NCBI RefSeq assembly: GCF_027596085.1
Contig: NC_072469.1
Span: forward strand, 16,746,238-16,810,237
Reading direction: 5' to 3'
DNA from: Anoplopoma fimbria
Taxonomy: Eukaryota > Chordata > Actinopteri > Perciformes > Anoplopomatidae
Length of the DNA stretch: 64,000 nt
Part shown: positions 1 through 13,649 of the stretch, one piece after another
Numbering within the stretch: position 1 is the first letter of the stretch
How the letters are laid out: each line of letters begins with the position of its first letter
Program-made: the position numbers and the translations under genes
Notes under the pieces: model-generated
The model's database searches: none
What the model was told of the DNA's origin: nothing
The model's input: only the letters and a program-made list of their open reading frames with translations

Positions 1-1035
1 ATCATTAGATCAAAAAGTAGGGCTGCAACAGAGATGAGTCCACTCATCCTATTTGTTAAAATTCTGATGTAAGTTATAGCAAGTGTGGGAAATCTTCTTG
101 ATGTACAAATCGTGGCTACAAAACAGCAGCGTACAAGCACAGACAGAACCAGACTAACCAAACATGCCTCACTCCTGATACGCAACACATGTATTTCCCA
201 CTTCTGTGCTGCCAGAGCACTGGCCACAAATAGCCAGCTTGTCACATCTATATGGCATAAGTGGGTTAGCATCACTTAGCATACCCCGAGGAGTTCCCGT
301 TATAATCATGAACAATTAAATACGCACTGTTTCAATCTCACTGTGCAGATTCCTCACATTAGTCATGCGGTTGTGTGCAGTCTCGTCGTGGTTTTGCTCA
401 GTGACTTTTTGCTTCAATAATTTAATATCACAGAGTAAAATATGGCACTTTGGAAGCTTTTTACATCCATTAAAAAAAGCTTAGATTAACATGAGACTAA
501 ACCGTGTAATAGCGGTTGATTTTGTTTTACCAACTGGGGGAAAATGTTCAACTTGAGGGTGAAGGTTGGCGTCTATGGTCTTTCTGATCATTGCATGGAC
601 TCCACGTTTTAAAACACATAGAAACTGACACGGAAGGAAGCATTACTCTCACTATTTCATTCCAAAGCTTTTCAAACTGCAATCGACAAATCCTTTTCAT
701 TTTGCCTTTTAATATATATATATATATTTTTTTTAATACGGGCTATCTTGCTCTGATATGAAACTCAAATCTTGCTTTACAGTAAGTGAATACTATCAGA
801 GATAAGCATGAACATGACATTGACATGAACCTGTGCAGAAGCACAGCAAACACTACTGGATAAACTTAATGTTTGATATTACACTTTAGGGCAAATTGAG
901 AGATTAATATTGATTAACACTTCCCTAAAGTCCTGAGCTGTAATGGATAACGCACATTATCTGCCATTTAAGATTATGTCTTAAGAAAGTCATTAGAAGT
1001 CATTTCATGAGGCTGATGCATAGACGGTATATATA

Positions 1036-1385
1036 AGAAGTGGGCATTGTACCCGTTGCTTTGTGGAATACCATTTTGAAGCCTCAAGTTAAGAATTTTG
1101 GCTGTCGCCATCTTGTTTTTTTGCAACCAGAAGTGACACGAGAGGGTGGAGCTAAGTACAACTGAATGCTGACTAAGACATTTTTTAGGCGACCAAAATT
1201 GTTACAATTAAATTTCATGAACTGAAAACACACTGTAAAAGGGTTAAAGTTGTAAGACGAGGAACACTTGTTTTTGCAACCAGATGAGTCGCCCCTTACT
1301 GGCCATTAAAAGAAATTCAAGTTTAAGGTACTTCTGCATTGGCTTCACCTTTCAGACCCAGAGGTTGCAGGCTGGGCTCATGGCA
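1036..1385. repeat. Interspersed teleost-type repeat
   Basis: The blocks GCTGTCGCCATCTTG, GAGTCGCCCCTTACTGGC and GCATTGGCTTCACCTTTCAG occur in the order I recall for a common non-autonomous repeat of percomorph fishes. There is no coding frame. Boundaries are approximate and the class is uncertain. Confidence 0.5.
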
Positions 1386-4300
1386 TCCTGTGTCTGTCCA
1401 TGAAAATAATAACAAACTGTTCCCTCTGGCCTGTTAATGTTTCTATATTGAATCTTCTGTGTTCATCCAATAAGTACACCTCGACTGTCTGTTTTTGTGT
1501 CCAAATGAGGCTTAAATTATAATTTCACACTCCTTAAATTCAGGTCAACCCTCAAGTAAAAGGCAGACTGGTCTCCTTTTAGCTGCTTCTCTTGTTAAAA
1601 TATACAGTGACCGTTTGAGTATTCATTCTCATTAACTCAACTAGACTATGATAAATGCTGCAGTGCTGTGATCTTCGTCAGTATGTTTCTGCGTATCTGT
1701 ATATATTAATCACGAGGCTTCCTTTCTCCACCAAGTATTTATATACATATTTCATCTATTGCCTGAATCCAAACTTTTGTTTCCCGACAGCCCATGTGAT
1801 TTCAGCAAAACTGCCTCTTTTGGGGTATTATATAACACACAGCAGACGGTATAATGTGAGGTGGGTTTAGATTTTCTGAGCAGTGTGGAGGATGGAGATT
1901 AGCTTTTAGAAACGCCTCCACTTAGAATGACAGCGCATCCACCCACTCCACCTCCACCTTCTGGGATGCAATACAGAGAAGAAAAGACCCCCAACCCCCC
2001 TCATAGTGTGAGCCTTTAGCATCTGGAAAAAGCGTCGTTGACATACATACAGTTGTCTGCATGGCTTCTGCAGGATCTTAACATTACAGAAAAACAGCTC
2101 AGCAAGATCAGAAGAACATAAATGTCCCTGTGAAATCCCATTCGTTGCTGTTAGCTTAGCTACGTTGAAGAGATGACAGATGTTGCCTCCGGCACCTCAT
2201 GAAAGATTTAGAAAAAAGTTTTTAAAGATGTGTCAGACAGGGATTGCACTTGTTGAAAAAAAAAAAATCTCCCTCCTTCCTCTTCCTTAAGATGAAGCCG
2301 GCAGGTGCCCAAGGGAGACTTGCCTCGCCACGAGGAGACAGTGGACTGAAGAGAGTGAAATAAACATGCAGAATCCAAACATGACTCTCAGCACATGGTT
2401 GCCCATCTGGAAGGGAACACTGACCGTGGGCAATTCATGTTCTGACTCCAAAAGCATCTCACACAGTCATCAGTAAGCAGGATCAAAGTTTTACAGCTTG
2501 ACTCTGTAAGATTGAATTACATAGTGATATTTGTCTGCTGTGTTTTTGAAGTCCAATACTTAAACTTCTAGTTATGGGTGCCAGTAGCTGCAATGAAGAT
2601 ATCTGATATCTGATGTTTCAGCGGGCTGAAAAACTCTGCAGTTAGTAGAACTTCACAGACATTTTGGAGGCTGTTACTTTTGGATTGAAGTAGCCTTGAC
2701 CCCGGATTGACACTAGGTATCATGGTCCTACAAATATATCTCCCGAAACTCTGATATTTCAGTCACAGATCCACAAATTTGACAACAGAAGAATGTTTAG
2801 TACACAAACTCACCGTGAAATATATTTTTAGTTACCTGCTTGGACAACTTGGAAAAACCGACATCACACGATTGAGGTGACGAAAACATAATTTATTCCA
2901 GTAGAGAAGAGTTCTCTCGTCAAGGAATTTTGGTAAATACACTTATTGCCAAAATTGTCTCTTTTAAACTTTGATTTTACATGATTTATATTGACTTTTA
3001 TGAAACATTTCTCTTACTTGGAATAAATCATGTTTGTTTGTTTTGGATTCAAAGCCACCTAATGATATTTTCCAGCTTAAAGGTACAGAAGATTTCCCAC
3101 CAACCAGATTGAAGCTGCAGGCAACAAACATTTAGTTGATATCTCCCATGTTTCAAGGCCCCATGTTTTCTTCTTGTCAGGGTGGAGGCTCCAAAATATG
3201 ATTTAGACCATAGAAGACAATAAAAATTACCGTGACAATAAACCTATGCTATATTGATACATAATTCAGTGGAATCCAATTTGTTGATACATTTTGAAGG
3301 GTTCAGCTTTAGGTCAACCCATAGATAAACATTGTAGAAGTAATAAATGGCATGTTATTTCATTACATTGGTGTGTTTTCTTATATATGAATCAAACAGC
3401 ATCATATCTGTCAATAACAGGTCAACAACAATGACTAAACCAGATCACATTTTTAATAAAAGGCTTTTACCAGCCTTGCAATACCAAAACATCCGTCTCA
3501 CCCTATTCTGTATGATTTAGTCACAGCGAGATTTAGGCATGTAGTCCAGGTAGCTCAGTTTTGAAGCTGGGGGGGGGGGGGGGGAGCTGTCAGAAAGTAG
3601 GACAACGAGGGGAGGAGGGCTGGTTTGTAGACCTGCACATCAGTCTTTGTAGTCTTTGATCCTGACCACGGTGGCTTAGTTTCACATGCTCTCTGGCTGG
3701 CCCAGACTCAGCAGTAGCCTATAAATACCCGGTATGTCTGTAACCAGGTAACCTCAATACGCAGCAACACTTTAAGATGCAAAGCCTTCACACTAAGGTC
3801 CCTGAGAGCAGAATTACTGATCATCTTGCACTATTTGCTACTAGTGCTGTCAATCAATAATGAGGCAGGACAACATCAACATGTGTTGCATCTCAAATAA
3901 GAGATATAACAACATGGAATTTATCTTGAATTGAAGCAATTGATAAAAAATTACAATGGAACAAAAGTTTATATTTAGTGTTACATTTCTGCTAATTTTT
4001 CACAGCTGTTTACAGTTGAAAAGACCCAAAATCCCATTTTCATTTTTAACATGAGGATCATTTTCCGTTTGAATATTTTCTCTGTAGGACTACCTGTAGT
4101 GTTTATGTGTTACACACTCAATGGGAGGCTCCCTTTGAACTGGTATGGGGCAAGGGGGATGTACACACACTCTCTCTCTCTCTCACACACAGAAAACAGT
4201 AGACCTCAAAAGTGGCAAGCACCAAATTCCCCCATCCAGTTTTCCAATGGAGCGTCCTTTTTGCCTCTTTGTTTCTTTCCCTCTGGTTGTTTCTCAATGA

Positions 4301-5188
4301 AAAGAATGCTTCCTTGCTTCCTACTTTTAAACTTTATTTCTACCTATTCAGTGCATTACAATTTTCTGAAGGAATATTCATTTTGCTTTCCTCAAATTAA
4401 TATAAACGGATACAAAACGTGTAGGACTTTTAAAAAATAAATAAAATGAACAGGGATTTGGACAATTACTATAATTTATTATGTACAAAACATACCAATA
4501 ATATGTTCTCCTCATAGCCACCAGTCGCCATCAAAAAACACAGTACTTTTACCTCACTGATTGTAAAACACACTTAATTAAAACTTGACAAACTACACAA
4601 AAACTCATCAAACCCATCTTGGTTAGTCTTTCTGCATTTTCAACATTCACCAACTCTTTTTTTTTTCTGGCCGTTGCTGGCTGACTGAATAAGTTCATCG
4701 CTGAGAGACAAAAGTCGTTTCCAAAACCGGGTACAGGAAATGCCTTGTGTGCATAGGATTGTGGGTATTTTAGGAGTGCAGAGGATACACAAATGCATCT
4801 TCTGAATGAAGTACTTAGTCGTCGGTAGAACTCAATGATGTGTCATCCTTGAAATGCAGCCATTTTAAGGATCCTTCCTTGACTTTGAGAAACCCCCTCT
4901 ATGTTGCACACACACTCTGTCACATTCACACACACACATCCACTTCCAGGGGCCGGGGCCCGGTCACAGGAAGAGTGGGTGCTTGATAGAGCCACTGACA
5001 GGACAACACGGAGACAAGCTCCGATAACTAGGGGGAGTCCAATTGTGTTGGTCAAACACAATTGTGCTCACACAGGTCTTGTTGATCCCATGAGGCCTTC
5101 GTGAGAAATACCAACAACAGGGGAGTTAGTTTTGATTTTGACAGCCTGAGGAGGAATTGAGCACATCTGCCAGTGTGTTGTGCCTACC

Positions 5189-5193
<5 letters not shown>

Positions 5194-5284
<91 letters not shown>
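5194..5284. repeat. (CA)n microsatellite
   Basis: About 45 CA units with one interruption (ACCACA near 5,233). It produces spurious Thr-His and Cys-Val frames on both strands. Confidence 0.97.
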
Positions 5285-5287
<3 letters not shown>

Positions 5288-8200
5288 TAAATGCACTATT
5301 ACACCTGAAGCTGAATCTGCTAACAGTATATCCATACACTCATACAGAGAGAACCGACTCCAGAGGGGCTCTGTGGTGACCGTTTCCTCTTCCTGTTTCC
5401 TGCTGCTTACTGAGACTTGAGATGAGTCAGTCCTCAGGGGAGTCACTGCTAGCTCTCACACACACACACACACAGGCACAATCTAGCACGTAGCCACTCA
5501 TAGACAAGCTCATATGCAAACCTCTTGTTCCCACCTGCCCATTTAAAAGGTCCATGTGGCATTTAAGATGTCAGAGAATCCCCGTCAGAAGAGTTGCTTT
5601 GCCTATTTGTATGATGTGTAAACGCAATGGGAAATGGCTTGTAGCCTCTTACTCACTCCAGCCATACTGGTGCCAATGTTTCTCCAATTTCAGCTCATAT
5701 CCTAGAAACCATGTTACAGTAGGGAGAGCTTGTTACCTGATGCTTCTTATCTTGTCTTGATCTCTTTTTCCATCTGACGAGAGGTGCTTTCACACTTTTT
5801 TAACAGAAAAAACATTCATGTGAACAAGATGGTCTAGAAACTGTTCCATGGGCGGTTGACCACAATATGAACTCCTACTAGAAGGATATTCATGTGTGCA
5901 TGTCTTAACCTCATTGATTAACTAAGAGATAAAGTGCCTCACTGATTAATTAGTTCAGCCCAACCTGAGGATGAACTTTGAGGGGGACAATGATAAATTG
6001 CAGGTGTTTTATTGAAATTGCAAGTTTAAAAAGCTGTATCTAGAAACAATTTAGGCAACCAAGCATTCATTTAATAATCAGCTTTGCAGCATATTTGACT
6101 GACTAAATCCCTATTATTTCTGAACATCACCTTTGTTGACCTTTGTGCTGTAGTTAAGTCAAGAAGATTCTCAGAAAACTTTGACTTGTGGTTAACATTT
6201 TTTGTCTGCATATGTCACAATGTTGGACAGGAATTAGCTGAATTATAACCAAACCCACACGATCTCCATGATGAGCCTACTTTTCTGCCATTGTAGGTGT
6301 TTGTATGTATCACCTATGTGATGGTTTCCACAGCTAAGACGTCCAGCTTGCTCACACCAGGATCAAACAGATGTCCGCAATCATCAAAGAAGTTTTTTTT
6401 TCTCTGACACCCTGAAACAATCAGACACAATCCATCTCAGCTGCAGATGGAAAGCGGGAAGGCACAGAGCTCTCCGGCCGAGCAATATTCAGCCGGCAAG
6501 GGTTGGGTGTGTGTGTGTGGTTTTGCACATGTGTGCATGCATTCACGCTCGAGTAAAGCCAGTTGATATAAAAAGTGTGATTCCAGTGGAAGCCGATGTC
6601 ATGCAGTTAGTCACTGGGAGTCCATGGATTATACATAGAGCTTTCAGCACAAAAGCCCTAGAGCAAGTTCAATCAAATTGCTCTGGACTCAACAATAACT
6701 CCAAATGCATTATGTGGAAGTAAGTGAAGCATGGGAGCTTTTTTAGGCACAGAATAAACATTGGAAGTCGAGGTCAATGCACTGTGATTTTAGAGCAAAT
6801 ATTTCTACATCAACCAGACATTAGAGATTTCTCTAAAGTGCCGACTGAACTCAGGTTATAATACAGTTTGTGTTGAATCCCAGTAAGAAGTATGCAGGTT
6901 TGATTCTGAGCTTAGACACCTTTTAAACCTCAGTTTCTTCACACTCCAAAAATGCAAGTCAAGGTGAATTACAGGAATGAATGTGAGAGTCTGTTAGCCC
7001 GAGGAAAAAACACACTTACATACTGTGACTTCCTCGCTCAAGCTACACATGTTTGCAGATGATACCTCTGTATTACTGATCAGAAACAATCACTTCAGCT
7101 CCTAGAAACAATCCAGATTGCAAACCTCTCAGGCCTTAATCACGGTAGACAAGGTGCAACTGATACTGGTGTGCCAGCGAGTCAGCATGCACAATACAAC
7201 TGTAATGCAGCCATTCTTAATGTTGATAAATTGACTAAATGTCTGATAGAGAAAGGTCTATTGTGCAGACATCTGCCAATATAATCGAACGTATTGTTTT
7301 TTGCATTTGTTCATCCAAGCAAACAAACACGCTCTGCACAGCTGCATACATTTCTTTTTTTAAGGCCAAATTTCTGTGCCCAAAACACCACAAACTTACA
7401 TAAACTCAATGTTTCCTGTGTATTTAAATCTTCTTCCGTGTTTTCTGGGAATAGAAAGGCAATTGCAAAAGCATTTAGACATTGACTTTAGATTAATGCT
7501 CTGCACTTCAAGCCAGACTAATGAATCTACAGTAAGTGGGTTCACAGCTCCTTTCAAAATGTAATTGCTGGTTCAACCTACTGACACCTATGAGGCTATA
7601 ATATTAAACCTCCTACACCCCACTAGAAAGACTTCTCTGGTAATCCACTTGAGGATAGCACTGGTCTGGGAGAAATCTCCATTGGCCAATATGTGATTTT
7701 TCCTGATAAAATACCAACATCATCCTAATATATTGACCATCTACTACGCTTTTAGTCCTAAAGGCAGCTATCGAAATCCTATCTCCAAATACATTTTAGA
7801 CCACTGTTACTGCAGCTTACCCATGCAGTTCAAAGACACACCCCAAGTATCTATTAGCTTGTAGCAGACATATGATATCTTAACACACAGATCTGCTGTT
7901 GAGAGCACGGCTGAAGGACAAAGGACAGACAGCGATGATGGGAGGGCTGTTCAGGAGATGCATCAGCCTTATGTAGGTTTCCGTGGTTAAATTTATCACA
8001 GTCAACTGAGGAGGAAGAAACTAATCAATAAACCCTCTCTGTCTGTCTCGCTCTTCCTTTCCACGTTTGCTTTCCCCTCCCCCGGGGCTTCTATTTACTA
8101 CCCCCCACCAAAATATTCAGCATCTTCATCCACTTAAAATTGCTAGAGAGCCAGTGGTAGAATATGGTAATAGAGAAGAGCCCACTGGGGCTGAGTTGAC

Positions 8201-9613
8201 ACTGTCTTTGTATTCAGAGGTCAATATAGAGTAACGTGTGAGGCTTTTAAACATGTCTTGCCCCCAGGAGTGATGGGCTGAACAATAACATGTAACTGTG
8301 TTGTCAGCAGTCCCCTTCAAAGTCTCACAAAAATATTAACACATTTAATTTTTTTTTAAGAAATAAGGAGTTTGACTCACAGAACTGTGTGTAGAGGCAG
8401 GTTTTACTGTAACAAACCTACTTCAAATCAAGTGTAGACTGGGAGGAACATTTCAACCTCCATCTGTGTCCGATCAACACACAGTATCTACAGTCAACAT
8501 GGGGTGAGTTCACTGCAGATGGACGAATAGAACGCAGCTGCAAAAACAAGAGCATGCCGCATCAATCTCTTATTGCCGGATTATCTCCATATTGTACGGC
8601 TAAACACATGCAGGTGTGGCATCTCCTGGCCCATTCAGAGGAAGTTGCGGTGCAGCAAAATTTGCATACTCTACACAGAATGGAACGCAGCAGAGGATCT
8701 GAGGTTACTCCACCATGTAAGAGTAAGCCCACATAAGGCCCACAGTGTTCATCAATCATCCAGATGTGCACAGTCTGTCTTAAAGATTATAAGTAGGGTT
8801 TTCAATCATAGTTTTTATGTACATTTCAGTATCTGATATTACTATTTAAACTGAGTATGACCCAAAGAGTATACCATTTCCCAAAACAATATGACATTCT
8901 TGAAATTAATAGTTTGCCAAGAATTATGCTTTTTTGCTTGAGCATGAGAACATGAGCATGCATCAATCATGAGACTTATGAAATATGCTGCTGTAATAAA
9001 TGAGGGCCCCTATTACTTTACTGGCATACTTCACTTAAGCATAATATAAAATATTATGCAAAATTATCTGAGATTGCTTTATTTATTTATCTTTATTGTT
9101 TGTTTATTGGTTAGCACACTGTTTGAGAGAAGAATGTCCTGCTCGATGAATGAGATTCCAATTTGTCACTTTAACAAACAGCTCAATGGTCAGCGAGCAC
9201 AACTCACAATCAGCAACTGGCAAGCACAGCTGCAAAGATGATGCGCTTCTGTTGCTGGTTTCAGTGACTTGCTAAACTGAAGTATGCTGCATTATTTAAT
9301 AGGTCAGTCCATGACACTCAGTTTTTCCCAGTGCTAAGCGTCATGTGAGTGGAAAGCTCCTGTCAGCACTTTGATTCTATTTTTGAAAGGAACTGATACA
9401 AGATGACTGGAATTAGCAGTAAAATAGAAGTGTGACAATTAGTCATTCACTCTCAGGGATGATGACAGCAGCATGTAGTTTTTTCAATCATGTCACAACA
9501 AAAGATACATGGCGGTTTCACAAGAGATCAGAGGGGTAAGTTAGGTGCGACAGTAGAGCTATATATTCAATTAACTTTATGTAGACATTGTGTCTCATAG
9601 AGTACAACTAGGT

Positions 9614-10722
9614 ATGTTTGACACGGTGAACCACCAGATCCTCCTCTCCACCCTCGAGGGGATGGGCGTCTTAGGCTCTGCACTCTCCCTGTTTGCATCC
9701 TACCTGACAGGTCGATCCTACCAGGTGACATGGAGGGGGCCGTGTCGGAACCACGCATGCTGACTACGGGGGTTCCACAAGGTTCAGTTCTGGGCCCCCT
9801 TCTCTTCTCGCTCTACACAACATCTCTGGGTTCTGTTATTCGCTCGCATGACTTCTCTTACCATTGTTATGACGATGACACCCAGCTGGTCTTGTCATTT
9901 CCTCCCGGTGACACCCAAGTGGAGGCACGCATTGCTGCGTGCTTGGCTGACATCTCGAAGTGGATGGCGACACACCACCTGAAGCTCAACCTGGACAAAA
10001 CCGAGCTACTGTTCCTCCCGGGGAAGGGTTGCCCGCACCGAGACCTGTCCATCACCATTGATGATGCCGTGGTGACGGCAACTCGGACTGTGAGGAATCT
10101 GGGTGTGACCCTGGACGACCAACTGTCGTTCTCAGCAAACATTGCATCGGTCACACGCTCCTGCAGATTCCTCCTCTACAACATCAGGAGGATTCGCCCC
10201 TTCCTCACTGACGAGACGGCGCGGGTGCTCATCCAGGCTCTGGTCATCTCCCGCCTGGACTACTGCAACTCACTACTTGCCGGAGCCCCGGCGTCGGCCA
10301 TCAGACCTCTGGAGCTTGTCCAGAAAGCTGCAGCACGTCTGGTGTTCAATCGCCCCAAGTTCTCCCACACAACTTCCCTTCTCCGTTCTCTACACTGGCT
10401 CCCTGTAAGAGCTTGCATCCAGTTTAAGACTCTGGTGCTAGCCTACAGGGCAGTGAAAGGAACAGCTCCTTCCTATCTCCAGGCCATGGTCAAGCCCTAC
10501 ACCCCCGCCCGACCACTTCGCTCTGCTGCCTCGGGGCGATTGGTTGCCCCGTCACTCAGAGGTCCCTGCGGCCGATCGACCCGGTCACAGCTTTTTTCTG
10601 TCCTGGCCCCTCAGTGGTGGAATGAACTCCCCACTGACGTCAGAACAGCAGAGTCGCTGCCCATCTTTCGGCGCAGGCTGAAAACTCACCTCTTCACGTA
10701 CTACCCTGAGCCTTCCTCGTAG
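9614..10722 (+). pseudogene. LINE reverse-transcriptase ORF2 remnant
   Basis: The conserved RT segments [20 protein letters not shown], then [19 protein letters not shown] and [13 protein letters not shown] appear in order. They are followed by the usual L2 C-terminal region ([22 protein letters not shown] and LHWLPV blocks) ending at a TAG at 10,720-10,722. The catalytic box, normally Tyr-Ala-Asp-Asp, reads Tyr-Asp-Asp-Asp here. The N-terminal part (from 9,614) is in a different frame from the main part (from 9,730). The switch falls in a G run near 9,732-9,738, consistent with loss of one base. The 5' truncation removes the endonuclease. Not expected to be functional. Confidence 0.88.
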
Positions 10723-10889
10723 CACTTATTGCATTCGTATTAGTTTGTTGCACTTATTGTATTCGTATCAGTTCATTGCACTTATTGTATTCGTATTAGT
10801 TTATCGCACTTATCCTATTCGTATTAGTTTGTAGCACTTACTGTATTCGTATTAGTTTGTTGCAATTATTGTTTTCGTAGTAATTTGCT
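10722..10889 (+). repeat. 28-bp tandem array, 6 units, in the LINE 3'UTR
   Basis: Six head-to-tail units of exactly 28 bp start at 10,722, 10,750, 10,778, 10,806, 10,834 and 10,862. The consensus begins GCACTTATTGTATTCGTATT and ends AGTTTGTT. The units start within the stop codon of the RT frame and have diverged mildly. There are no spacers, so this is a minisatellite within the LINE 3'UTR. Confidence 0.9.
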
Positions 10890-12319
10890 TCTGCACTATA
10901 CTTTTGCCCTGGTTTATGCTTTTAGATGCTTTTTAAGAAAGGAGATGCACTTATGACCTCTGGTGACTAGTAGTTCTCTTGAATACCTATGTTGAATACA
11001 CTTCTTGTAAGTCGCTTTGGATGAAAGCATCTGCTAAATGACTGTAATGTAATGTAATGTAATGTATGCTTATGGTGAAATTCACGGTTTTGTCTCCTTT
11101 ATCATATAGCCACCAAATGCCTCATCAGATAAAAAAAGAGCTACAGCAGTAGGATAATGTTACTCTCAATATCTTCTCTAAATACTTCATACTACAATCT
11201 CTAGCTCTCTCTCTCTCTGCCAGGTGTGTATCTGTGTGTGAGCATGCCCTGTGCAACAGAGTTTCTGTTCTCCCTACAGAGCCCACAACCCTACATGTGT
11301 CTACAAGACAGATGTGCAAACCAGATGTTCCTGCACTGAGGGGAAAGGGCTACCGACAGACCTGCTGTATTTGTCAGTTTTCCTACCAATGCAGTGTTGT
11401 GCAGGCTCAGTTTGAGTCTAAGAATACCAAGTCAGCTGTTTGTCAGATCTATCAGTGTTATCTCAAATTGAAATGCACAATATCCTTTAGAGTCTGGTCA
11501 TGTTTTCTAAGACCTGAATCTCATCAGGGACTCGTCCTTTACTGCTGGATTCCTTCCCAGCTTTTTAAGGTGGAGGACTCAAGAAGATTTTTTTCTCGCT
11601 GTATGGTTAAGGTTGCCTCATGTGAGTTCAGTTCAAAGCATGTCCGGTGTAACGGCAGGCAGAACAATAACTTAAGAGCCCAGAGAAGAGAGAGAGAGAG
11701 AGAGAGAGATACTCATCATGTGTTTCCTCACTCAGACTCTATCAAGAATACCACACAAACTTTAAAATAAACACGCAAACTGGATGTTTTATTCAGTAGC
11801 AATCTGGCAGCTATTTTTAAAAACACACAAAAAAAGCTTGAACTGCAGGTGAGTGACAGCTTCTCCCATCGCCTCCTCTCCTCACTCCATTAGCCTCTAC
11901 AGAGCCAGCCAAGCGAGGATTACGGGGCCTTCTCGCTGTCTAATTTTCGAGGTGTTAAATTCACTCCGGGCAATGTGGGATTCACTCAAGAGAGTCATCA
12001 AAGTGTTGTGCTTGAGCGAAATGAAATCACTGAGGGAAATGAGGAACATATTGCAAAAAAGTGAAAAAATGAGCCTGTGCTTGAAAAGAGTTTATCGTCT
12101 CATCTGAAACTGGTCAGGGAGAAAGCGAGAAATTGGACATTGAGCCTTTTAGTGTCAAGTTATGATAAGAGCTTTCCAAAGAAGTATCGAGCATGTATTG
12201 CTTGGGGTACCAGTAATCAATCTAAAAGGAGTTTTTGAGTGTAATATTCTTAAAACAGATTTGTTCGACGGAACTCTAACCAAAACAAACTGCTTAACAA
12301 CTTGAGAAAATTGAAAATA

Positions 12320-12620
12320 TTAAAGCTCAACATTTCGAAAAAACACTTTGATTACTTGCTGAGAGTAAGATGATTCCACTCTCATATTGTATAAGTAATC
12401 TATATCTGTTAAATGCTACATCCAGCCGCCTGTTAGCTTAGCAAATTGGAAAGCGGGGGAATAGCTAGCCTGTCATTGCCTACATAAAATCTGCCTACCA
12501 GCACCTCAAAAGTTCACCAATGAACACATTATAATTTGTTTGTTAAACATGTATACGATATAGTCTTGCAGAAAGCTCCCATGTAAAGCGGCTAATCGTT
12601 ATTTTTACAGTTAGCTAAGC
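12320..12620. repeat. AGCTTAGC-family interspersed repeat, copy 1
   Basis: This resembles the copies at about 17,930 and 38,690. It has the blocks TTAGCTTAGCAAATTGG, AATAGCTAGCCTGTC and ATCTGCCTACCAGCACCTC. Non-coding, in vav3 intron 2. Limits are approximate. Confidence 0.55.
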
Positions 12621-13502
12621 TAGCCGATTGTAGCTCCATATGTAGCCTACAGCCTTGTAACTCTCAGCAAAGAAAACAATGCAAATGTGTTGAGTGGATT
12701 TAATTATTCTGAAGTTCCTAACACTGATCACACACTGTTTTTGTCACTAACTATATGTTTGTATATATGGGCTTTTCCAGAAGCAGCTTTACCCTATTAA
12801 CTCCTGTTTCATGACTGTGTTTGTTTCTTTAAAATGCTTGAAGGGGCTGAATTTGATAAGAAAAGCACATGGATTCAAAATCACAAGGATTAGCAAATCT
12901 ACAAAGCATTTTTTTTTGGTTCAGGAGTGAGAATGAAGAATGAATTTATATTTAAATATCCTGCAGTAATTCATTGAGCCACTGTTGGTTCTTCTGTAGA
13001 TTTTCTCTCAAAACATTTCCCTATAAGGGGAAAGAAAAGAACTTGCCAGCGGTCCAAATGTGTTTTAATTATAGACCACTTAATGAATAGATGACTTAAT
13101 TTTCTCAGCTTCTTAATTCACCACGGCAGCCAGCAATAATAAGCGTTGCAATAGGGATAAAAAGGTGCTGTTGACCATATCTAAAGCCTCTCTCATTTCC
13201 CTTATCTGTATTTTTCATAAGATCTGCAGTGGATTGTACTGTAAGTGGCTTTTTTTTCATACATATTAAATCTTGAAGAGGTCAGCTGAGGGTTTGTATT
13301 AACATATGATTAAGGCAAAGCCTTCATTAAAGCTCCTTCAAGGAACTTTCATTTTGTGTTAATTCTGGCGGTCGAAGCTCGAAAGTGGAAGTGTTTCAAG
13401 CACCAGAGTCGCTTTGGAAAACCTAATTTTACTGCTGCAGGGTCTGGCATTCTACCTCACTCAGTCCTGGTTCTGGTTCTCCCTTCCCTTTCTTCCCTTC
13501 AG

Positions 13503-13649
13503 CGGGCCCAGCAATACGGCTTTGAATTTTAGAAGTATGGTGTCAGTACTGCGTGGGCCGGCGAGGCAGCTAGGCAAAGCTCTGCTCCTGGCCCGAGGAG
13601 GAGACACTGCTGCCAATCTTGTGGCTGATGATCACGTTTACTTTTCAAG
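13503..13649 (+). other. Possible orphan exon (plus strand, unassigned)
   Basis: A GC-richer block on the strand opposite vav3 is flanked by a pyrimidine-rich acceptor (CTTCCCTTCAG) and a potential donor (TTTTCAAG|GTAATG). One frame is open throughout. From an ATG at 13,537 it reads MVSVLRGPARQLGKALLLAR followed by about 18 more residues, a start that looks like a mitochondrial or secretory leader. I do not recognise the protein, and I found no partner exon. It may be a nested gene's first exon, a long non-coding RNA exon, conserved non-coding DNA, or chance. Confidence 0.2.

Larger units (their letters stand above)
9612..11066 (+). mobile_element. 5'-truncated L2/CR1-type LINE retrotransposon, inactive
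   Basis: This is a truncated non-LTR retrotransposon inserted in vav3 intron 2. It begins inside the reverse-transcriptase domain ([18 protein letters not shown] at about 9,617), continues through the C-terminal part of ORF2, and ends in a 3'UTR with a 28-bp repeat array. The extreme 3' end carries TAAGTCGCTTTGGATGAAAG and a (TGTAA)n-like tail, typical of teleost L2-clade elements. The orientation is opposite to vav3 transcription. It is damaged by a frameshift and an altered catalytic motif (see the RT pseudogene). I could not identify a target-site duplication for this copy. Confidence 0.88.

Noticed and set aside
4051..4440. 129-codon plus-strand open frame
   Set aside because: AT-rich, hydrophobic and CT-repeat-derived composition without homology. 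Probably chance.
5068..5446. Open frames made of Thr-His or Cys-Val repeats at 5.1-5.4, 21.2-21.5, 26.8-27.1 and 49.0-49.4 kb
   Set aside because: They are translations of CA/TG microsatellites. No conserved domain outside the repeat.
10722..10889. CRISPR-like array
   Set aside because: The 28-bp units are directly adjacent without spacers and lie in a LINE 3'UTR of a vertebrate genome.
11234..11770. 178-codon plus-strand open frame next to the LINE
   Set aside because: Low-complexity end, no recognisable domain, no supporting splice structure, inside vav3 intron 2.
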